Origin: Bacillus sp. DTU_2020_1000418_1_SI_GHA_SEK_038
GTDB lineage: Bacteria > Bacillota > Bacilli > Bacillales > Cytobacillaceae
Direction: 5' to 3'
DNA: 64,000 nt
Assembly (NCBI RefSeq): GCF_032341175.1
Contig: NZ_CP135435.1
Span: 3,348,001-3,412,000, forward strand
In this document: piece by piece, positions 18,099-29,800 of the stretch
How positions within the stretch are numbered: the stretch's first letter is position 1
Layout: the number at the start of each line of letters is the position of its first letter
Position numbers and translations under genes: made by a program
Notes under the pieces: generated by a model
The model's database searches: none
Told to the model about the DNA's origin: nothing
Seen by the model: only the letters and a program-made list of their open reading frames with translations

Positions 18099-19214
18099 TT
18101 GAACCCAGTATATATTTATCGAACGTTGAGATTAATATTCGTTATCGGCTTTGCTCTTTTGCTTCTTGTAGGTTTTTTCTATATTTCAAAAGTGACCTAC
18201 CCGTTCCTTATTGGTTTTGCCATTGCTTTTCTTATTAACCCGCTCGTTAATTTCCTCCAGAATAAATGGAGAATACCTCGTGCGCTGGCGGTGCTAATCA
18301 GTATTGTTCTGATCATCGCTTTATTTGCAGGTCTGATCACACTATTAATAGCAGAGATTGTATCAGGAGCAGATTACTTGGCGAAAGTCGTTCCAGACCA
18401 TTTGGAAACACTAATTGATTATGTTGAACAATTCTTTGCAGGACAAATCATTCCATTTTACAACCAGATTACAAGCATGTTTAATAGTCTTGATACAGGC
18501 CAGCAAGGGACAATTATGGAAAATATAGAGAATGTCGGCAAGAAAATTGGGTCAACTCTTGGGGCATTTATTCAAAACTTCTTTGGCAAAATACCAAATA
18601 TTTTATCCTGGTTCCCAAATGCAGCCACTGTCTTGATTTTCTCGTTGCTTGGCACATTCTTTATTAGTAAAGATTGGTACCGGCTTTCTGCAATGGCAGG
18701 CAAACTGCTTCCAAATCGAGCTAAAACAAGCGGAAGAACGGTTTTTGCAGATCTTAAAAAAGCCCTATTTGGTTTCGTGAAGGCTCAAGCAACACTTATC
18801 TCCATTTCCACAGTCATTATTTTAATTGGATTATTAATTTTGCGGGTTGATTATGCAATAACAATTGCACTAATTGCTGGTATTGTTGATATTATCCCTT
18901 ATTTAGGAACTGGATTAATTTTTGTTCCATGGATCATTTTTGAAGCAGTTGCCGGAGATTTAGGTACAGCTATCGGATTAGCTATTTTATATACGATTGT
19001 TCTCGTTCAGCGTCAAATTATGGAGCCAAAAATACTTTCCTCCAACATAGGACTTGACCCGTTAGCTACATTAATTGCTTTGTTTGTTGGATTTAAATTA
19101 ATTGGATTTTTAGGCTTGATTCTAGGTCCAGTTACACTCGTCATTATTACAACGTTGCATAAAGCAAACGTATTCCATGATTTATGGCTATTTATTAAAG
19201 GGAAGGAAGAATAG
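18099..19214 (+). CDS. ytvI: Sporulation membrane protein YtvI (AI-2E transporter family)
   Basis: A 371-residue polytopic membrane protein of the AI-2E/PerM exporter superfamily, annotated in Bacillus as sporulation protein YtvI. Hydrophobic helices are seen near residues 10-45, 63-88, 170-192, 220-300 and 305-355. The family motif PYLGTGLIFVPW is present near 268. The start is a TTG preceded by AAGGAGGT. Transcribed opposite to its neighbours, it ends at a shared bidirectional terminator with fxsA. What it carries is unknown. Confidence 0.88.
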   Translation: MNPVYIYRTLRLIFVIGFALLLLVGFFYISKVTYPFLIGFAIAFLINPLVNFLQNKWRIPRALAVLISIVLIIALFAGLITLLIAEIVSGADYLAKVVPDHLETLIDYVEQFFAGQIIPFYNQITSMFNSLDTGQQGTIMENIENVGKKIGSTLGAFIQNFFGKIPNILSWFPNAATVLIFSLLGTFFISKDWYRLSAMAGKLLPNRAKTSGRTVFADLKKALFGFVKAQATLISISTVIILIGLLILRVDYAITIALIAGIVDIIPYLGTGLIFVPWIIFEAVAGDLGTAIGLAILYTIVLVQRQIMEPKILSSNIGLDPLATLIALFVGFKLIGFLGLILGPVTLVIITTLHKANVFHDLWLFIKGKEE

Positions 19215-19219
19215 TACGT

Positions 19220-19252
19220 AAAAAGGTCATTCCAGTGCGGAATGACCTTTTT
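19220..19252. terminator. Bidirectional terminator between ytvI and fxsA
   Basis: A 14-bp perfect stem (AAAAAGGTCATTCC and complement) with a 5-base loop. T-runs on both strands serve the convergent ytvI and pyk-fxsA transcripts. Confidence 0.92.
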
Positions 19253-19263
19253 TTGTAATTTTT

Positions 19264-19650
19264 CTATCTAATAATTGTAACCGTATTTTTGTCCATCCAT
19301 TTTCGAAACCATTTCATCATGAGCTTTTTGAAAAAGCTTCTTGTTGGGGGAGCTAGTAGAAGAAGCCCTGATATATCAGTTATAAATCCAGGTGTTAGAA
19401 GCAATGTTCCTCCTATTAACACTGAAATCCCATCGAGAATCGCTTCTCCCGGCATTCGGCCATAATTCAGCTGCTCTCTTGCTCTCCTTATCGTTTCAAG
19501 GCCCTGTTTCTTTGCTAAATATGCACCCAACACTCCAGTAAATACAATCATTCCAATTGTTGGCCATACCCCTATAAGATTCCCTGAGAGGAGAAGGACC
19601 CCAATTTCTGCAGCAGGTACTATAATAATCAATAATAGTAAATATCTCAT
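19264..19650 (-). CDS. fxsA: FxsA family membrane protein
   Basis: A 128-residue FxsA-family protein. Three hydrophobic segments are visible (about 1-20, 26-45 and 75-100), with the family motif GxxLAKKQGLETIRRAREQL between the second and third. E. coli FxsA reduces exclusion of phage T7 by the F plasmid; its role in Bacillus is unknown. It follows pyk by 12 bases and is probably cotranscribed with pfkA-pyk. The B. subtilis counterpart is ytzA. Confidence 0.9.
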   Translation of the reverse strand: MRYLLLLIIIVPAAEIGVLLLSGNLIGVWPTIGMIVFTGVLGAYLAKKQGLETIRRAREQLNYGRMPGEAILDGISVLIGGTLLLTPGFITDISGLLLLAPPTRSFFKKLMMKWFRKWMDKNTVTIIR

Positions 19651-19662
19651 GATCTCACCATT

Positions 19663-21423
19663 TTAGAGAACACTTGCATGTCCGTTATAAATAACACCCC
19701 GATTGGAATCGACTGTAATTTCTTGTCCATCTTTCAATAAAGTTGTTGCGTTTTCAACTCCAACGATAACAGGGATGCCGATATTTATACCGACTACTGC
19801 CGCATGACTCGTTAGCCCGCCTTCTTCTGTAATAAGTGCACTGCACTTTTCGATAGCTGGCACCATTTCTCGATCCGATCCAATCGTTACTAAAATGGCT
19901 CCTTCCGTTACTTTTGCATTCGCTTCCTCTGCATTTCTCGCAACAACAACTTTTCCAAATGCAGACTTTCTTCCAATTCCTTGGGCCTTTATTAATATAT
20001 CCCCAATGACATGTATTTTCATCAGGTTGGTCGTTCCTGCTTCACCTACTGGAACACCTGCAGTAATGACAACTAAATCACCCGAAGACACAATCCCGCT
20101 ATTTAAGCTTTCTTCTACAGCAGTATCTAGCATGTCATCTGTTGTTGATGCCTTTCTCCCAATTTGCGGATAAACTCCCCAAACAAGAGCAAGACGTCGG
20201 GAAACATAATCATTTGATGTAACAGCAACAATCGGTGCTTTAGGACGATACTTTGAAATCATCCTTGCCGTATGACCACTTTCAGTTGGAGTGATAATCG
20301 CATGAACATCAAGGTTAAGTGCAGTATGTGCAACAGATTGGCCAATAGCATCGGTCATATTATGTTTATTGTCTTTACTGCGTGAGGAGAGAATTTCTTT
20401 ATGTGCTAAAGCTGTCTCTGCACGCGAAGCAATATTATGCATTGTTTGCACAGCTTCAACAGGATATACGCCAGCAGCTGTTTCCCCTGAAAGCATGATA
20501 GCATCAGTACCATCAAAGATGGCATTCGCTACATCACTTGCTTCAGCTCGAGTAGGACGAGGGTTCCGTTGCATAGAGTCAAGCATCTGTGTTGCTGTAA
20601 TGACAGGCTTTCCTTGTGCATTGCATTTTTTGATTAATTGCTTTTGCACTAAAGGAACCTCTTCAGCCGGGATTTCGACACCTAGATCTCCTCTAGCAAC
20701 CATAATTCCATCAGATACTTCAAGAATTTCATCGATTTTATCGACTCCTTCTTGGTTTTCAATTTTTGGTATAATCTGTATATGCGAAGCTTGATTGTCT
20801 TCTAAAAGCTGTCTAATTTCAAGAACATCAGATGCTCTTCGAACAAATGATGCAGCAATAAAGTCAATCCCCTGTTCAATTCCAAAAAGAATGTCTTGAG
20901 CGTCCTTCTCTGTTATACCGGGTAAATTCACAGAAACTCCTGGAACATTTACCCCCTTTTTATTCTTTAGAATTCCACCATTTAAAATGATCGTGTGAAT
21001 TTCTTTTGAAGTCTGATCAATTTTTTTCACTTCAAGAGCAATCAAGCCATCGTCAAGCAATATTTTAGAACCAACCTCAATATCATTAATTAACTCGTCA
21101 TATGTAACAGAAAACTTCTCCGATGTCCCTTCTACTTCATTCATAGAAATAATGATTTCATTTCCTGCTTTCAACTCAATTGCATCATTTCTCATATTAT
21201 GTGTACGAATTTCTGGACCTTTCGTGTCTAAAAGAATGGCAATCGTTCTATCCGTCCGTTTAGCTGCCTCCCGAATATTTCGGATTCGCTGACCATGCTC
21301 TTCGAAATTTCCGTGAGAAAAGTTTAAACGTGCTACATTCATCCCAGCTTCAATTAGCTGTGTTAATTTATCTACACTCTCACTGGCTGGCCCAATCGTA
21401 CATACGATCTTTGTTTTTCGCAT
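19663..21423 (-). CDS. pyk: Pyruvate kinase with C-terminal PEP-utilizing domain
   Basis: Catalyses PEP plus ADP to pyruvate plus ATP. At 586 residues it is the long Bacillus form. The catalytic barrel holds the Lys signature [19 protein letters not shown] and the motif [12 protein letters not shown], the C domain follows (about 350-475), and an additional C-terminal domain carries [11 protein letters not shown], the His-domain motif of PEP-utilizing enzymes. It follows pfkA by 17 bases in a glycolytic operon. Confidence 0.97.
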   Translation of the reverse strand: MRKTKIVCTIGPASESVDKLTQLIEAGMNVARLNFSHGNFEEHGQRIRNIREAAKRTDRTIAILLDTKGPEIRTHNMRNDAIELKAGNEIIISMNEVEGTSEKFSVTYDELINDIEVGSKILLDDGLIALEVKKIDQTSKEIHTIILNGGILKNKKGVNVPGVSVNLPGITEKDAQDILFGIEQGIDFIAASFVRRASDVLEIRQLLEDNQASHIQIIPKIENQEGVDKIDEILEVSDGIMVARGDLGVEIPAEEVPLVQKQLIKKCNAQGKPVITATQMLDSMQRNPRPTRAEASDVANAIFDGTDAIMLSGETAAGVYPVEAVQTMHNIASRAETALAHKEILSSRSKDNKHNMTDAIGQSVAHTALNLDVHAIITPTESGHTARMISKYRPKAPIVAVTSNDYVSRRLALVWGVYPQIGRKASTTDDMLDTAVEESLNSGIVSSGDLVVITAGVPVGEAGTTNLMKIHVIGDILIKAQGIGRKSAFGKVVVARNAEEANAKVTEGAILVTIGSDREMVPAIEKCSALITEEGGLTSHAAVVGINIGIPVIVGVENATTLLKDGQEITVDSNRGVIYNGHASVL

Positions 21424-21440
21424 GATGTTTCCTCCTCTTA

Positions 21441-22706
<1,266 letters not shown>

Positions 22707-22732
22707 AGAACATGCTGTAATAGCACGTTCTT
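22707..22732 (-). terminator. Terminator overlapping the accA stop codon
   Basis: AAGAACATGCT / AGCACGTTCTT stem with a 4-base loop; the minus-strand continuation is eight T residues. The first arm includes part of the accA stop codon. Confidence 0.85.
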
Positions 22733-23708
22733 ATTTTACCCCGATAAATTCCTTTAAATTAGAAAACTCACCAATGGATTTATACTTATCATATCGATGA
22801 TTGATTAATTGATTCTCTGTAAATCCTTTAAGCTCTTTCAATGAGTTAAGGAGGTTTCCATCAATGAATTGAGCCTGCTGCTCTAAATCTTTATGTGCCC
22901 CACCTTTAACCTCAGGAATAATTTCATCAACGATTCCTAATTCTTTAAGATCGGGAGCTGTTATTCTCATGCTCTCAGCTGCTCTTTTCGCTTGTGTGGC
23001 GTCCTTCCATAAAATCGCTGCAGCACCTTCAGGGGAGATAACCGAATACGTTGAATTCTCAAGCATATGAATATGATTTCCTACACCTAGTGCTAAAGCT
23101 CCTCCGCTTCCGCCTTCTCCAATAACGATGCAAACAACAGGCACCTTTAAGCTAGCCATTTCAAATAAATTTCGGGCAATTGCTTCACTTTGCCCTCTCT
23201 CCTCGGCTGCTTTACCAGGATAAGCCCCCTTCGTATCAATAAAACAAATAATCGGGCGTCTAAATTTTTCAGCCTGCTTCATAAGCCTTAGAGCTTTACG
23301 GTATCCCTCAGGATGAGGCATTCCAAAATTCCTGCGGATATTTTCTTTCGTATCCTTCCCTCTCTGATGACCAATTACAGTAACCGGAAGCCCTTTATAT
23401 TTAGCAATTCCGCCAACTATCGCCTCATCATCTGCAAATGTTCGATCTCCATGGCATTCAAAGAAATCAGTGAATAGACGTGAAATATAATCCAGGGTCG
23501 TTGGACGGCCAGGGTGTCTTGCGATTTGCACACGATCCCAAGGTTTCATATTTTCATATATCTCTTTTTCTAATTTCTCTAACCGTGCTTCTAATTTTTC
23601 AATTTCAGCAGATAAGTCCACATCTGCATTTTTCGTAAATTCCTTTAGCTCCGATATTTTCTCCCTAAGCTCAATAACCGGTCTTTCAAATTCAAGGACT
23701 CCTACCAT
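22731..23708 (-). CDS. accA: Acetyl-CoA carboxylase carboxyltransferase subunit alpha
   Basis: With AccD it transfers carboxyl from carboxybiotin to acetyl-CoA, giving malonyl-CoA for fatty acid synthesis. The 325-residue subunit has an N-terminal helical stretch ([12 protein letters not shown]) and the crotonase-like core with [14 protein letters not shown] and [18 protein letters not shown]. The ATG follows AGGAGG and overlaps the end of accD by 7 bases, favouring equal synthesis of the two subunits. Confidence 0.97.
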   Translation of the reverse strand: MVGVLEFERPVIELREKISELKEFTKNADVDLSAEIEKLEARLEKLEKEIYENMKPWDRVQIARHPGRPTTLDYISRLFTDFFECHGDRTFADDEAIVGGIAKYKGLPVTVIGHQRGKDTKENIRRNFGMPHPEGYRKALRLMKQAEKFRRPIICFIDTKGAYPGKAAEERGQSEAIARNLFEMASLKVPVVCIVIGEGGSGGALALGVGNHIHMLENSTYSVISPEGAAAILWKDATQAKRAAESMRITAPDLKELGIVDEIIPEVKGGAHKDLEQQAQFIDGNLLNSLKELKGFTENQLINHRYDKYKSIGEFSNLKEFIGVK

Positions 23709-24571
23709 TCGAGGTCACCTCCTTGTTCATGTATCGATAGAATTGTGGCAATTTGTTCTTTCAAATCTAACCTTGAAATAACGGCATCCAATTGTCCGTG
23801 TTTTAATAAAAATTCAGAGGTCTGAAAATCCTCCGGCAGTTCTTCCCTAATTGTCTGCTCAATGATTCTCCGTCCCGCAAAGCCTATTAATGCCCCTGGT
23901 TCTGCCAGATTATAATCACCGAGTGATGCAAAGCTTGCAGAAACCCCTCCAGTTGTCGGGTGTGTCATAATGGAGATAATTAATCCGCCATTATCACTAA
24001 ATCTTTTTAGAGCCACACTAGTTTTTGCCATTTGCATAAGGCTAAGTACTCCTTCCTGCATTCTGGCTCCACCTGAAGCTGTGAAGATAATGAAAGGTAC
24101 TGACAATTCATCTGCTTTTTCAATTGCTAGAGTAATTTTTTCTCCAACAACTGATCCCATACTGCCCATTCTAAACGTTGAATCCATAACAGCAACGACA
24201 ATCTGATGTCCGTTAACTGTACCAATTCCAGTAACAACGGCTTCGTTAATACCCGATTTTTTCCTGTCCTTTTCAAGTTTTTCAATGTAATCAGGGAAAT
24301 TCAATGGGTTTTCAGAAATCATTCCCGCATTCAATTCTTCGAAGCTGCCCTCATCAAGAAAGCTATCTAACCGCTCTCCTGAATCCATAGTATGATGGTA
24401 TTGGCAATGCAAGCAAACCTTTACATTCTTCATTAATTCTTTTGTATACATGATTTTTTTGCAGTTCGGACATTTCGTCATAATTCCTTCGGGAACATCC
24501 TGCTTGGCTGCTTCCGAAGGAATTGTCGCGTATTTCTTCTTTTTTGGTTTTGTAAAAATCTCCTTAAGCAA
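23702..24571 (-). CDS. accD: Acetyl-CoA carboxylase carboxyltransferase subunit beta
   Basis: Beta partner of AccA. The 289-residue protein has an N-terminal zinc ribbon (CPNC...CLHC, about residues 34-56) and a crotonase-like core with [16 protein letters not shown] and [14 protein letters not shown]. The start is a TTG after GGGAGG. A GTGGTCAGACCAC palindrome lies 50 bases upstream, matching one in front of the malic enzyme gene; the regulator gene between them is the obvious candidate to bind both. Confidence 0.96.
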   Translation of the reverse strand: MLKEIFTKPKKKKYATIPSEAAKQDVPEGIMTKCPNCKKIMYTKELMKNVKVCLHCQYHHTMDSGERLDSFLDEGSFEELNAGMISENPLNFPDYIEKLEKDRKKSGINEAVVTGIGTVNGHQIVVAVMDSTFRMGSMGSVVGEKITLAIEKADELSVPFIIFTASGGARMQEGVLSLMQMAKTSVALKRFSDNGGLIISIMTHPTTGGVSASFASLGDYNLAEPGALIGFAGRRIIEQTIREELPEDFQTSEFLLKHGQLDAVISRLDLKEQIATILSIHEQGGDLEW

Positions 24572-24620
24572 GGTGAAACCTCCCGTTCTATAAATAACAG
24601 CGTTTCTTTTAATAACAGAA

Positions 24621-24633
24621 GTGGTCAGACCAC
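24621..24633. promoter_or_regulatory. FadR/GntR-type operator upstream of accD
   Basis: GTGGTCAGACCAC is a perfect palindrome about the central base. It contains TGGTNNGACCA, the form recognised by FadR-subfamily GntR regulators. It lies in the gap between the regulator gene and accD. Confidence 0.65.
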
Positions 24634-24721
24634 TAATGACAAAAATAAATGAGTGCAGGAAAACTTGTCTATCTTTACAAATATAGAGTAAAAGAGCTAC
24701 AAAATTTGCAAAAAGCTGTCG

Positions 24722-25342
24722 TTAATCATTCGACAATTTTCTTAACTCTTTATAGGCTTTCCTAACCTCAGATTCTTTTCTTATTAAAAGTTTATCGACT
24801 ACATTCATATATTCCTGCTTGTCTGCTTCCATTTTGAATATTTTCAAGGAATTATAATAGTCTTTCAATATCGTCCATATTCGTAGAAGCAAATGATTAT
24901 CAGCAAGGTGTACAATTTTTAGGAAAAAATCTTCATCCGTAAATGATGAGGTTTCTGCCCACTTTTTTAAGTCCTGCAGCTTATCCCTTGATTTGACCAG
25001 TACTAGCGACAAGCAGTCCATTTCAATCAAAAACTTTGTCTCCGCAATGTCCGCTTTCGCTTTTTCATCCTGAAGAATAAAGGTACTGATTAGTTGAACA
25101 AGCTGATGACCTTTAAAATCGCGAATGAAGGTTCCTTCTCCTCTTCTAGTTTCAATTAATCCTAGAAGCTCAAGTGCTCTTAGCGCTTCACGAACGGAAG
25201 AGCGCCCAACTAATAGGCGCTCACACAATTCTCGTTCAGAAGGTAATTTATCTCCAGCCTTTAGACCCTCTTGTTCGATCATCAGTCTTAGCTGTTTGAC
25301 AATTTCCACATATATCTTTGAATCTTGCTTACCTAAATCCAC
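24722..25342 (-). CDS. FadR-subfamily GntR transcriptional regulator
   Basis: A 206-residue GntR-family protein. The winged helix lies at about residues 10-73, with KLPSERELCERLLVGRSSVREALRALE-type helices and the wing GLIETRRGEGTFI. The C-terminal part (about 85-200) is helical and fits the FadR/FCD effector class by size, though its ligand cannot be read. A GTG start 9 bases after the ytsJ stop suggests coupling with malic enzyme. Identical 11-base palindromes precede ytsJ and accD, pointing to control of malic enzyme, itself and perhaps accDA. B. subtilis lacks a gene here. Confidence 0.88.
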   Translation of the reverse strand: MDLGKQDSKIYVEIVKQLRLMIEQEGLKAGDKLPSERELCERLLVGRSSVREALRALELLGLIETRRGEGTFIRDFKGHQLVQLISTFILQDEKAKADIAETKFLIEMDCLSLVLVKSRDKLQDLKKWAETSSFTDEDFFLKIVHLADNHLLLRIWTILKDYYNSLKIFKMEADKQEYMNVVDKLLIRKESEVRKAYKELRKLSND

Positions 25343-25351
25343 GTTAAAGGT

Positions 25352-26590
25352 TCACTCACTTTTCCCAATAACTGCAAGTTTTCGTGTTTTCTCTTTGACA
25401 GCTTCCGGATCAACTTTAATTCGAGCTACCCCAGTCTCCATCGCTGCTTTTGCTACTGCAGCAGCAACCTCTGGTGCAACCCTAGGGTCAAAAGGACCTG
25501 GAATCACATAGTCTGCATTTAGTTCATCTTTTGTTATAAGATTGGCTATCGCTTCTACTGCTGCTATCTTCATCTTTTCATTAATGTGTGTCGCCCTTAC
25601 ATCTAAAGCACCACGGAAAATTCCTGGGAAGGCGAGAACATTATTTACCTGATTAGGGAAATCGGATCTTCCCGTTCCAATTACGGCAGCACCTGCTGCC
25701 TTCGCTTCATCAGGCATAATTTCTGGGGTCGGATTCGCCATTGCAAAAATAATCGGATCTTGGTTCATGGAACCAACCATATCTGCTGTCAAGGAGCCAG
25801 CTGCAGAAACTCCGATGAACACATCTGCACCTTTAATGACATCTGCAAGACTTCCTTGAACCTTATCACGGTTCGTAAATTTGGCGACATTCGTTTTTAT
25901 ATCATTCATCCCATGCGAACGGCCTTCATAAATCGCACCCTTAGTATCGCACATAATGATATCTCTTACTCCATATGTGTAAAGGAGCTTAATAATAGCT
26001 ATCCCCGCAGCACCGGCTCCATTTGCGACAACGCGGATTTCATTCATTTTCTTTCCTGTAATCTTTAATGCATTAACAAGTCCAGCAACAGTTACAATAG
26101 CGGTTCCATGCTGGTCATCATGAAAAACAGGGATATTTGCTTCTTTCTTTAATCTTTCTTCAATCACAAAGCAATTTGGGGCAGCAATATCCTCTAAATT
26201 AACGCCTCCAAAAGTAGGCTCAAGTAATTTAACCGTTTCAACGATTTTATCAATATCCGTTGTATTTAGACAAATTGGAAATGCATCTACACCAGCAAAG
26301 CTTTTGAATAGGACAGCTTTTCCTTCCATAACAGGCAGTGCGGCCTGGGGGCCTATGTTACCAAGTCCAAGGACAGCTGTACCATCTGATACGACTGCTA
26401 CCATATTGCCTTTCATTGTATATTCGTATACAGATTCAGGCTTATCATAAATCTCCTTGCAAGGCTCTGCAACTCCAGGTGAGTATGCGAGACTTAAGTC
26501 TCTGGCATCTCTCACTGGTACTTTAGACTTCGATTCAAGTTTACCTTGGTTAACTCTATGCATATGAAGAGCTTCTTCACGTAAAGTCAT
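25352..26590 (-). CDS. ytsJ: Malic enzyme (YtsJ type)
   Basis: Oxidative decarboxylation of malate to pyruvate, producing NAD(P)H. The 412-residue short bacterial form has the N-terminal malic domain with SPGVAEPCKEI and GNIGPQAALPVMEGKAVLFK, the metal-binding segment VFHDDQHGTAIV, and an NAD(P) fold with VANGAGAAGIAI. B. subtilis YtsJ prefers NADP; here that is by homology. It precedes the FadR-type regulator in one transcript. Its promoter carries the operator palindrome at about +9 to +19. Confidence 0.94.
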   Translation of the reverse strand: MTLREEALHMHRVNQGKLESKSKVPVRDARDLSLAYSPGVAEPCKEIYDKPESVYEYTMKGNMVAVVSDGTAVLGLGNIGPQAALPVMEGKAVLFKSFAGVDAFPICLNTTDIDKIVETVKLLEPTFGGVNLEDIAAPNCFVIEERLKKEANIPVFHDDQHGTAIVTVAGLVNALKITGKKMNEIRVVANGAGAAGIAIIKLLYTYGVRDIIMCDTKGAIYEGRSHGMNDIKTNVAKFTNRDKVQGSLADVIKGADVFIGVSAAGSLTADMVGSMNQDPIIFAMANPTPEIMPDEAKAAGAAVIGTGRSDFPNQVNNVLAFPGIFRGALDVRATHINEKMKIAAVEAIANLITKDELNADYVIPGPFDPRVAPEVAAAVAKAAMETGVARIKVDPEAVKEKTRKLAVIGKSE

Positions 26591-26801
26591 GCTCTTTCCA
26601 CTCCTTTGGATTGCTTATGAATTTGGCAGCACTATACGTATGTAAAAACAAAATAAAACTTCACGTATACAAGTTCTATTACAGATGACATCATTTCTTT
26701 ATGCGATGTTCTAAGCAGTCAGCTAGTAAAATTCAAATTGTTGTTCTTTAATTGATATAATCTTTCTATCGACCAATTGTAGAAATCCTTCAGACTCTCG
26801 G

Positions 26802-26812
26802 TGGTCAGACCA
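26802..26812. promoter_or_regulatory. FadR/GntR-type operator upstream of ytsJ
   Basis: TGGTCAGACCA, identical to the core of the accD site. It begins 15 bases downstream of the -10 box of the candidate ytsJ promoter, so a bound protein would block early transcription. Confidence 0.7.
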
Positions 26813-26827
26813 ATTTCTCTTTTAACA

Positions 26828-26855
26828 AATATACCATATTTGTTGATGATGTAAA
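26828..26855 (-). promoter_or_regulatory. Sigma-A-type promoter of ytsJ
   Basis: TTTACA and TATATT with a 16-base spacer on the minus strand. The predicted start near 26821 leaves a leader of about 230 bases. Confidence 0.6.
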
Positions 26856-26880
26856 GTAATAACATGAGTCAAGAAACATA

Positions 26881-29800
26881 CTATTTTTTTAGAATTACAT
26901 GTTGATCTCCAAGGATTCCCTTTAATTTTATAATAAATTCTTCAGTAGGATTGACTAAATCTTCCTCTCCTAGACGAATCCTTTTTTTCGTGCTTTCATA
27001 ATATAAAATAATTTGCACTTTTCCTTCATTTTCATTAAACAATTTCTTTAGATAATGAAGGGTATCCGGATTTTCATTTTCTTTTGTAATCTTTAAATAT
27101 AAAACAGGATCCTTTTTCTCTTCTCTTTCGATAGCTGCATGGACTTCGTCACATGCTTGGACAATAAATTGACGCTTTCCATCCTTTTCTTCCAGCTTAC
27201 CTTCTATAAATAGAATATTTCCTTGCTTTAGAAATACGGAAAACTTGCTATATGTATCAGGAAACACAACCGCCTCCATTTCATCTGTTTGGTCACTGAT
27301 AGTTAAAAAGGCCATAGCAAGATTTTTTTTTGTTCTAATTTTCTTCACATTTGCCAAGTAAACCACTGCACGGACTCGGTTCGTACTACCCTGCAATTGA
27401 TATAATTGAAATGCGTTCAACATTGGCAGATGTATTTCATATGCGGCAACAGGATGGTCTGATAGATACACCCCCAGTACTTCCTTCTCAAAAGCCAATT
27501 TATCCTCCGAACGAATTGGGTCTACTTGTGTATACTTTGGTTTCGGAAAAAAATCACCTTCTGAAAAGAAATCAATTTGTTCATCCTCAATCTTCAGTAA
27601 ATTCGCATGTTCCACTGCCGGATCAAGACTCGCAAGCAAGACAGCCCGGTCTTGACCAAATTCATCAAAGCTTCCAGAATGCACTAATGCCTCCAAGATC
27701 TTTCGATTAATTGCTTTGGCTGTCACTCGGATTGAGAAATCAAATAAATCATCGAACCGTTTATTCTTTCTCGAACGAAAAATTTCCTTAAGTGCAGAAG
27801 CACCAATTCCTTTAATTGCAGCCAAGCTATATCTAATAGCATCTTTTTCAACTAAGAATGAGTATCCGCTCGTATTAATGGAAGGAGGAAGAATCTTAAG
27901 ATTCATTTGCTTGAGCTCCCTCACATATTGTGAAATCTTTTCTTCATTTCCAATTACGGATGTAAGCAGTGCCGCCATAAAGTGTAGTGGAAAGTGTGTC
28001 TTTAAATAGGCAAGCTGATAAGAGATAAAGCTATAGGCAACAGCATGGCTCCGGTTAAAGCCATAATTGGCAAAGCGAACGATTAAATCATATATATCAT
28101 TGGCTGTTTTCTCATCGTAGCCGTTCTTTAATGCACCATTTACAAAATGTGTTCTTTCCCTGTCAAGTACTTCCTTTTGTTTTTTACTGACAGCTCTCCT
28201 TAGCAAATCAGCCTCTCCTAGTGTAAACCCCGCCAATTTAGCAGCAATTTGCATGATTTGTTCTTGGTAGACAATCACCCCATATGTATTCTCTAAAATG
28301 GGGATTAAATCGGTGTGGGGGTATGTTACCTTTTGTTTTCCATGCTTTCGATCAATAAAAAGAGGAATATTTTCCATTGGACCTGGTCTGTACAATGCAT
28401 TAACGGCAACAATATCTTCAAAGCTGGACGGACGTAGCTTTTTTAATACCTTTCTCATTCCTTCAGATTCCAGCTGAAAAATTCCAGTTGTCTCCCCTTT
28501 GCTTAATAATTCAAAGGTACTAGAATCATCAAGGGGAATCGCTTTAATATTTATTCTCTGACCGGTCTTTTTTTGAATTGACATTAAAATGTTTTCAATC
28601 AGGGATAAATTTCTTAACCCTAAGAAATCCATTTTTAATAAGCCGATTTCTTCTAAATGCTCCATTGAATACTGTGTCAAATACACTCCGTCATGCCCAT
28701 TTTGAATCGGTATAACATTCACTAATGGTTTTTCACTAATAACGACTCCTGCAGCATGGGTAGATGTATGTCTTGGAAGCCCCTCTAGCTTAAGCGCTGT
28801 TTCGAACAGCCTCTGATTTAAGCTTGACTCACTCACAAACCTTCGTAACGGCTCTGATTCCTTATAAGCATCCTTTAAGGAAATCCCTAATTTAGAAGGT
28901 ATTCTTTTCGATAAGCTATCTAATTCTTTCGGATTTAGTCCAAAGGCTCGTCCTACATCCCGTAATGCCGCTTTTGCTGCTAAAGTTCCAAATGTAATAA
29001 TCTGAGCCACGTGAAGTTCACCGTATTTTTGTGAAACATACTTGATTACTTCATCTCTGCGATGATCGGGAAAATCAATATCAATATCCGGCATCGATAT
29101 ACGTTCAGGGTTAAGGAAACGTTCAAAAAGAAGCTTGTGCTCTATTGGATCGGCATCTGTTATATACAATACATATGCTACGATTGATCCTGCAGCCGAT
29201 CCCCGGCCTGGACCTGTTAATATGCCATTTTCCCTTGAAAACCTCATAAAATCCCAAACAATTAAGAAATAATCGCTAAACTTCATTCTTTTTATGATCT
29301 GAAGCTCATAAGCTAGTCTTTGCTTATGCTCATCTGATACGTTTGTATATCTTTCATTAAGCCCTTTCAGACACACAGCCTCAAGTAGTTCATCAGCAGA
29401 TAGATTATCCTCAACCGGATACTTTGGCAAGTGCTGCCCATTGAGTTCGATCATGACATTACATTGGTCAGCAATTTTTAATGTGTTTTCCAGGGCATCC
29501 GGATATTCTGCTAATAACTCAGCCATTTCTTCTGCCGTTTTTAAATAGTACTCATCGTTCTTTAATTGCTCCCTAGTTTCATCCTGAAGCTTTTCTCCAT
29601 TCTTAATGGCCATGAGGCACTCTTGTGCAAATGCATCCTCTTTTGAAAGATAATAAACTTGGTTTGTTGCTGCTAGTTCAATGCCTGTTTCCTTTGAGAA
29701 ACGGACTAAACTTGGATGAATTTTTGTTTCCTCTGCAAGCCCGTGATTTTGGAAAGACAGATAAAAATCGCTCTCCCCAAACAATTCCTTATATATACTA

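Noticed and set aside
20369..20794. 141-residue frame opposite pyk, and a 138-residue frame opposite pfkA at 21508-21924
   Set aside because: Both lie fully inside essential glycolytic genes and show only reverse-strand codon shadow composition.
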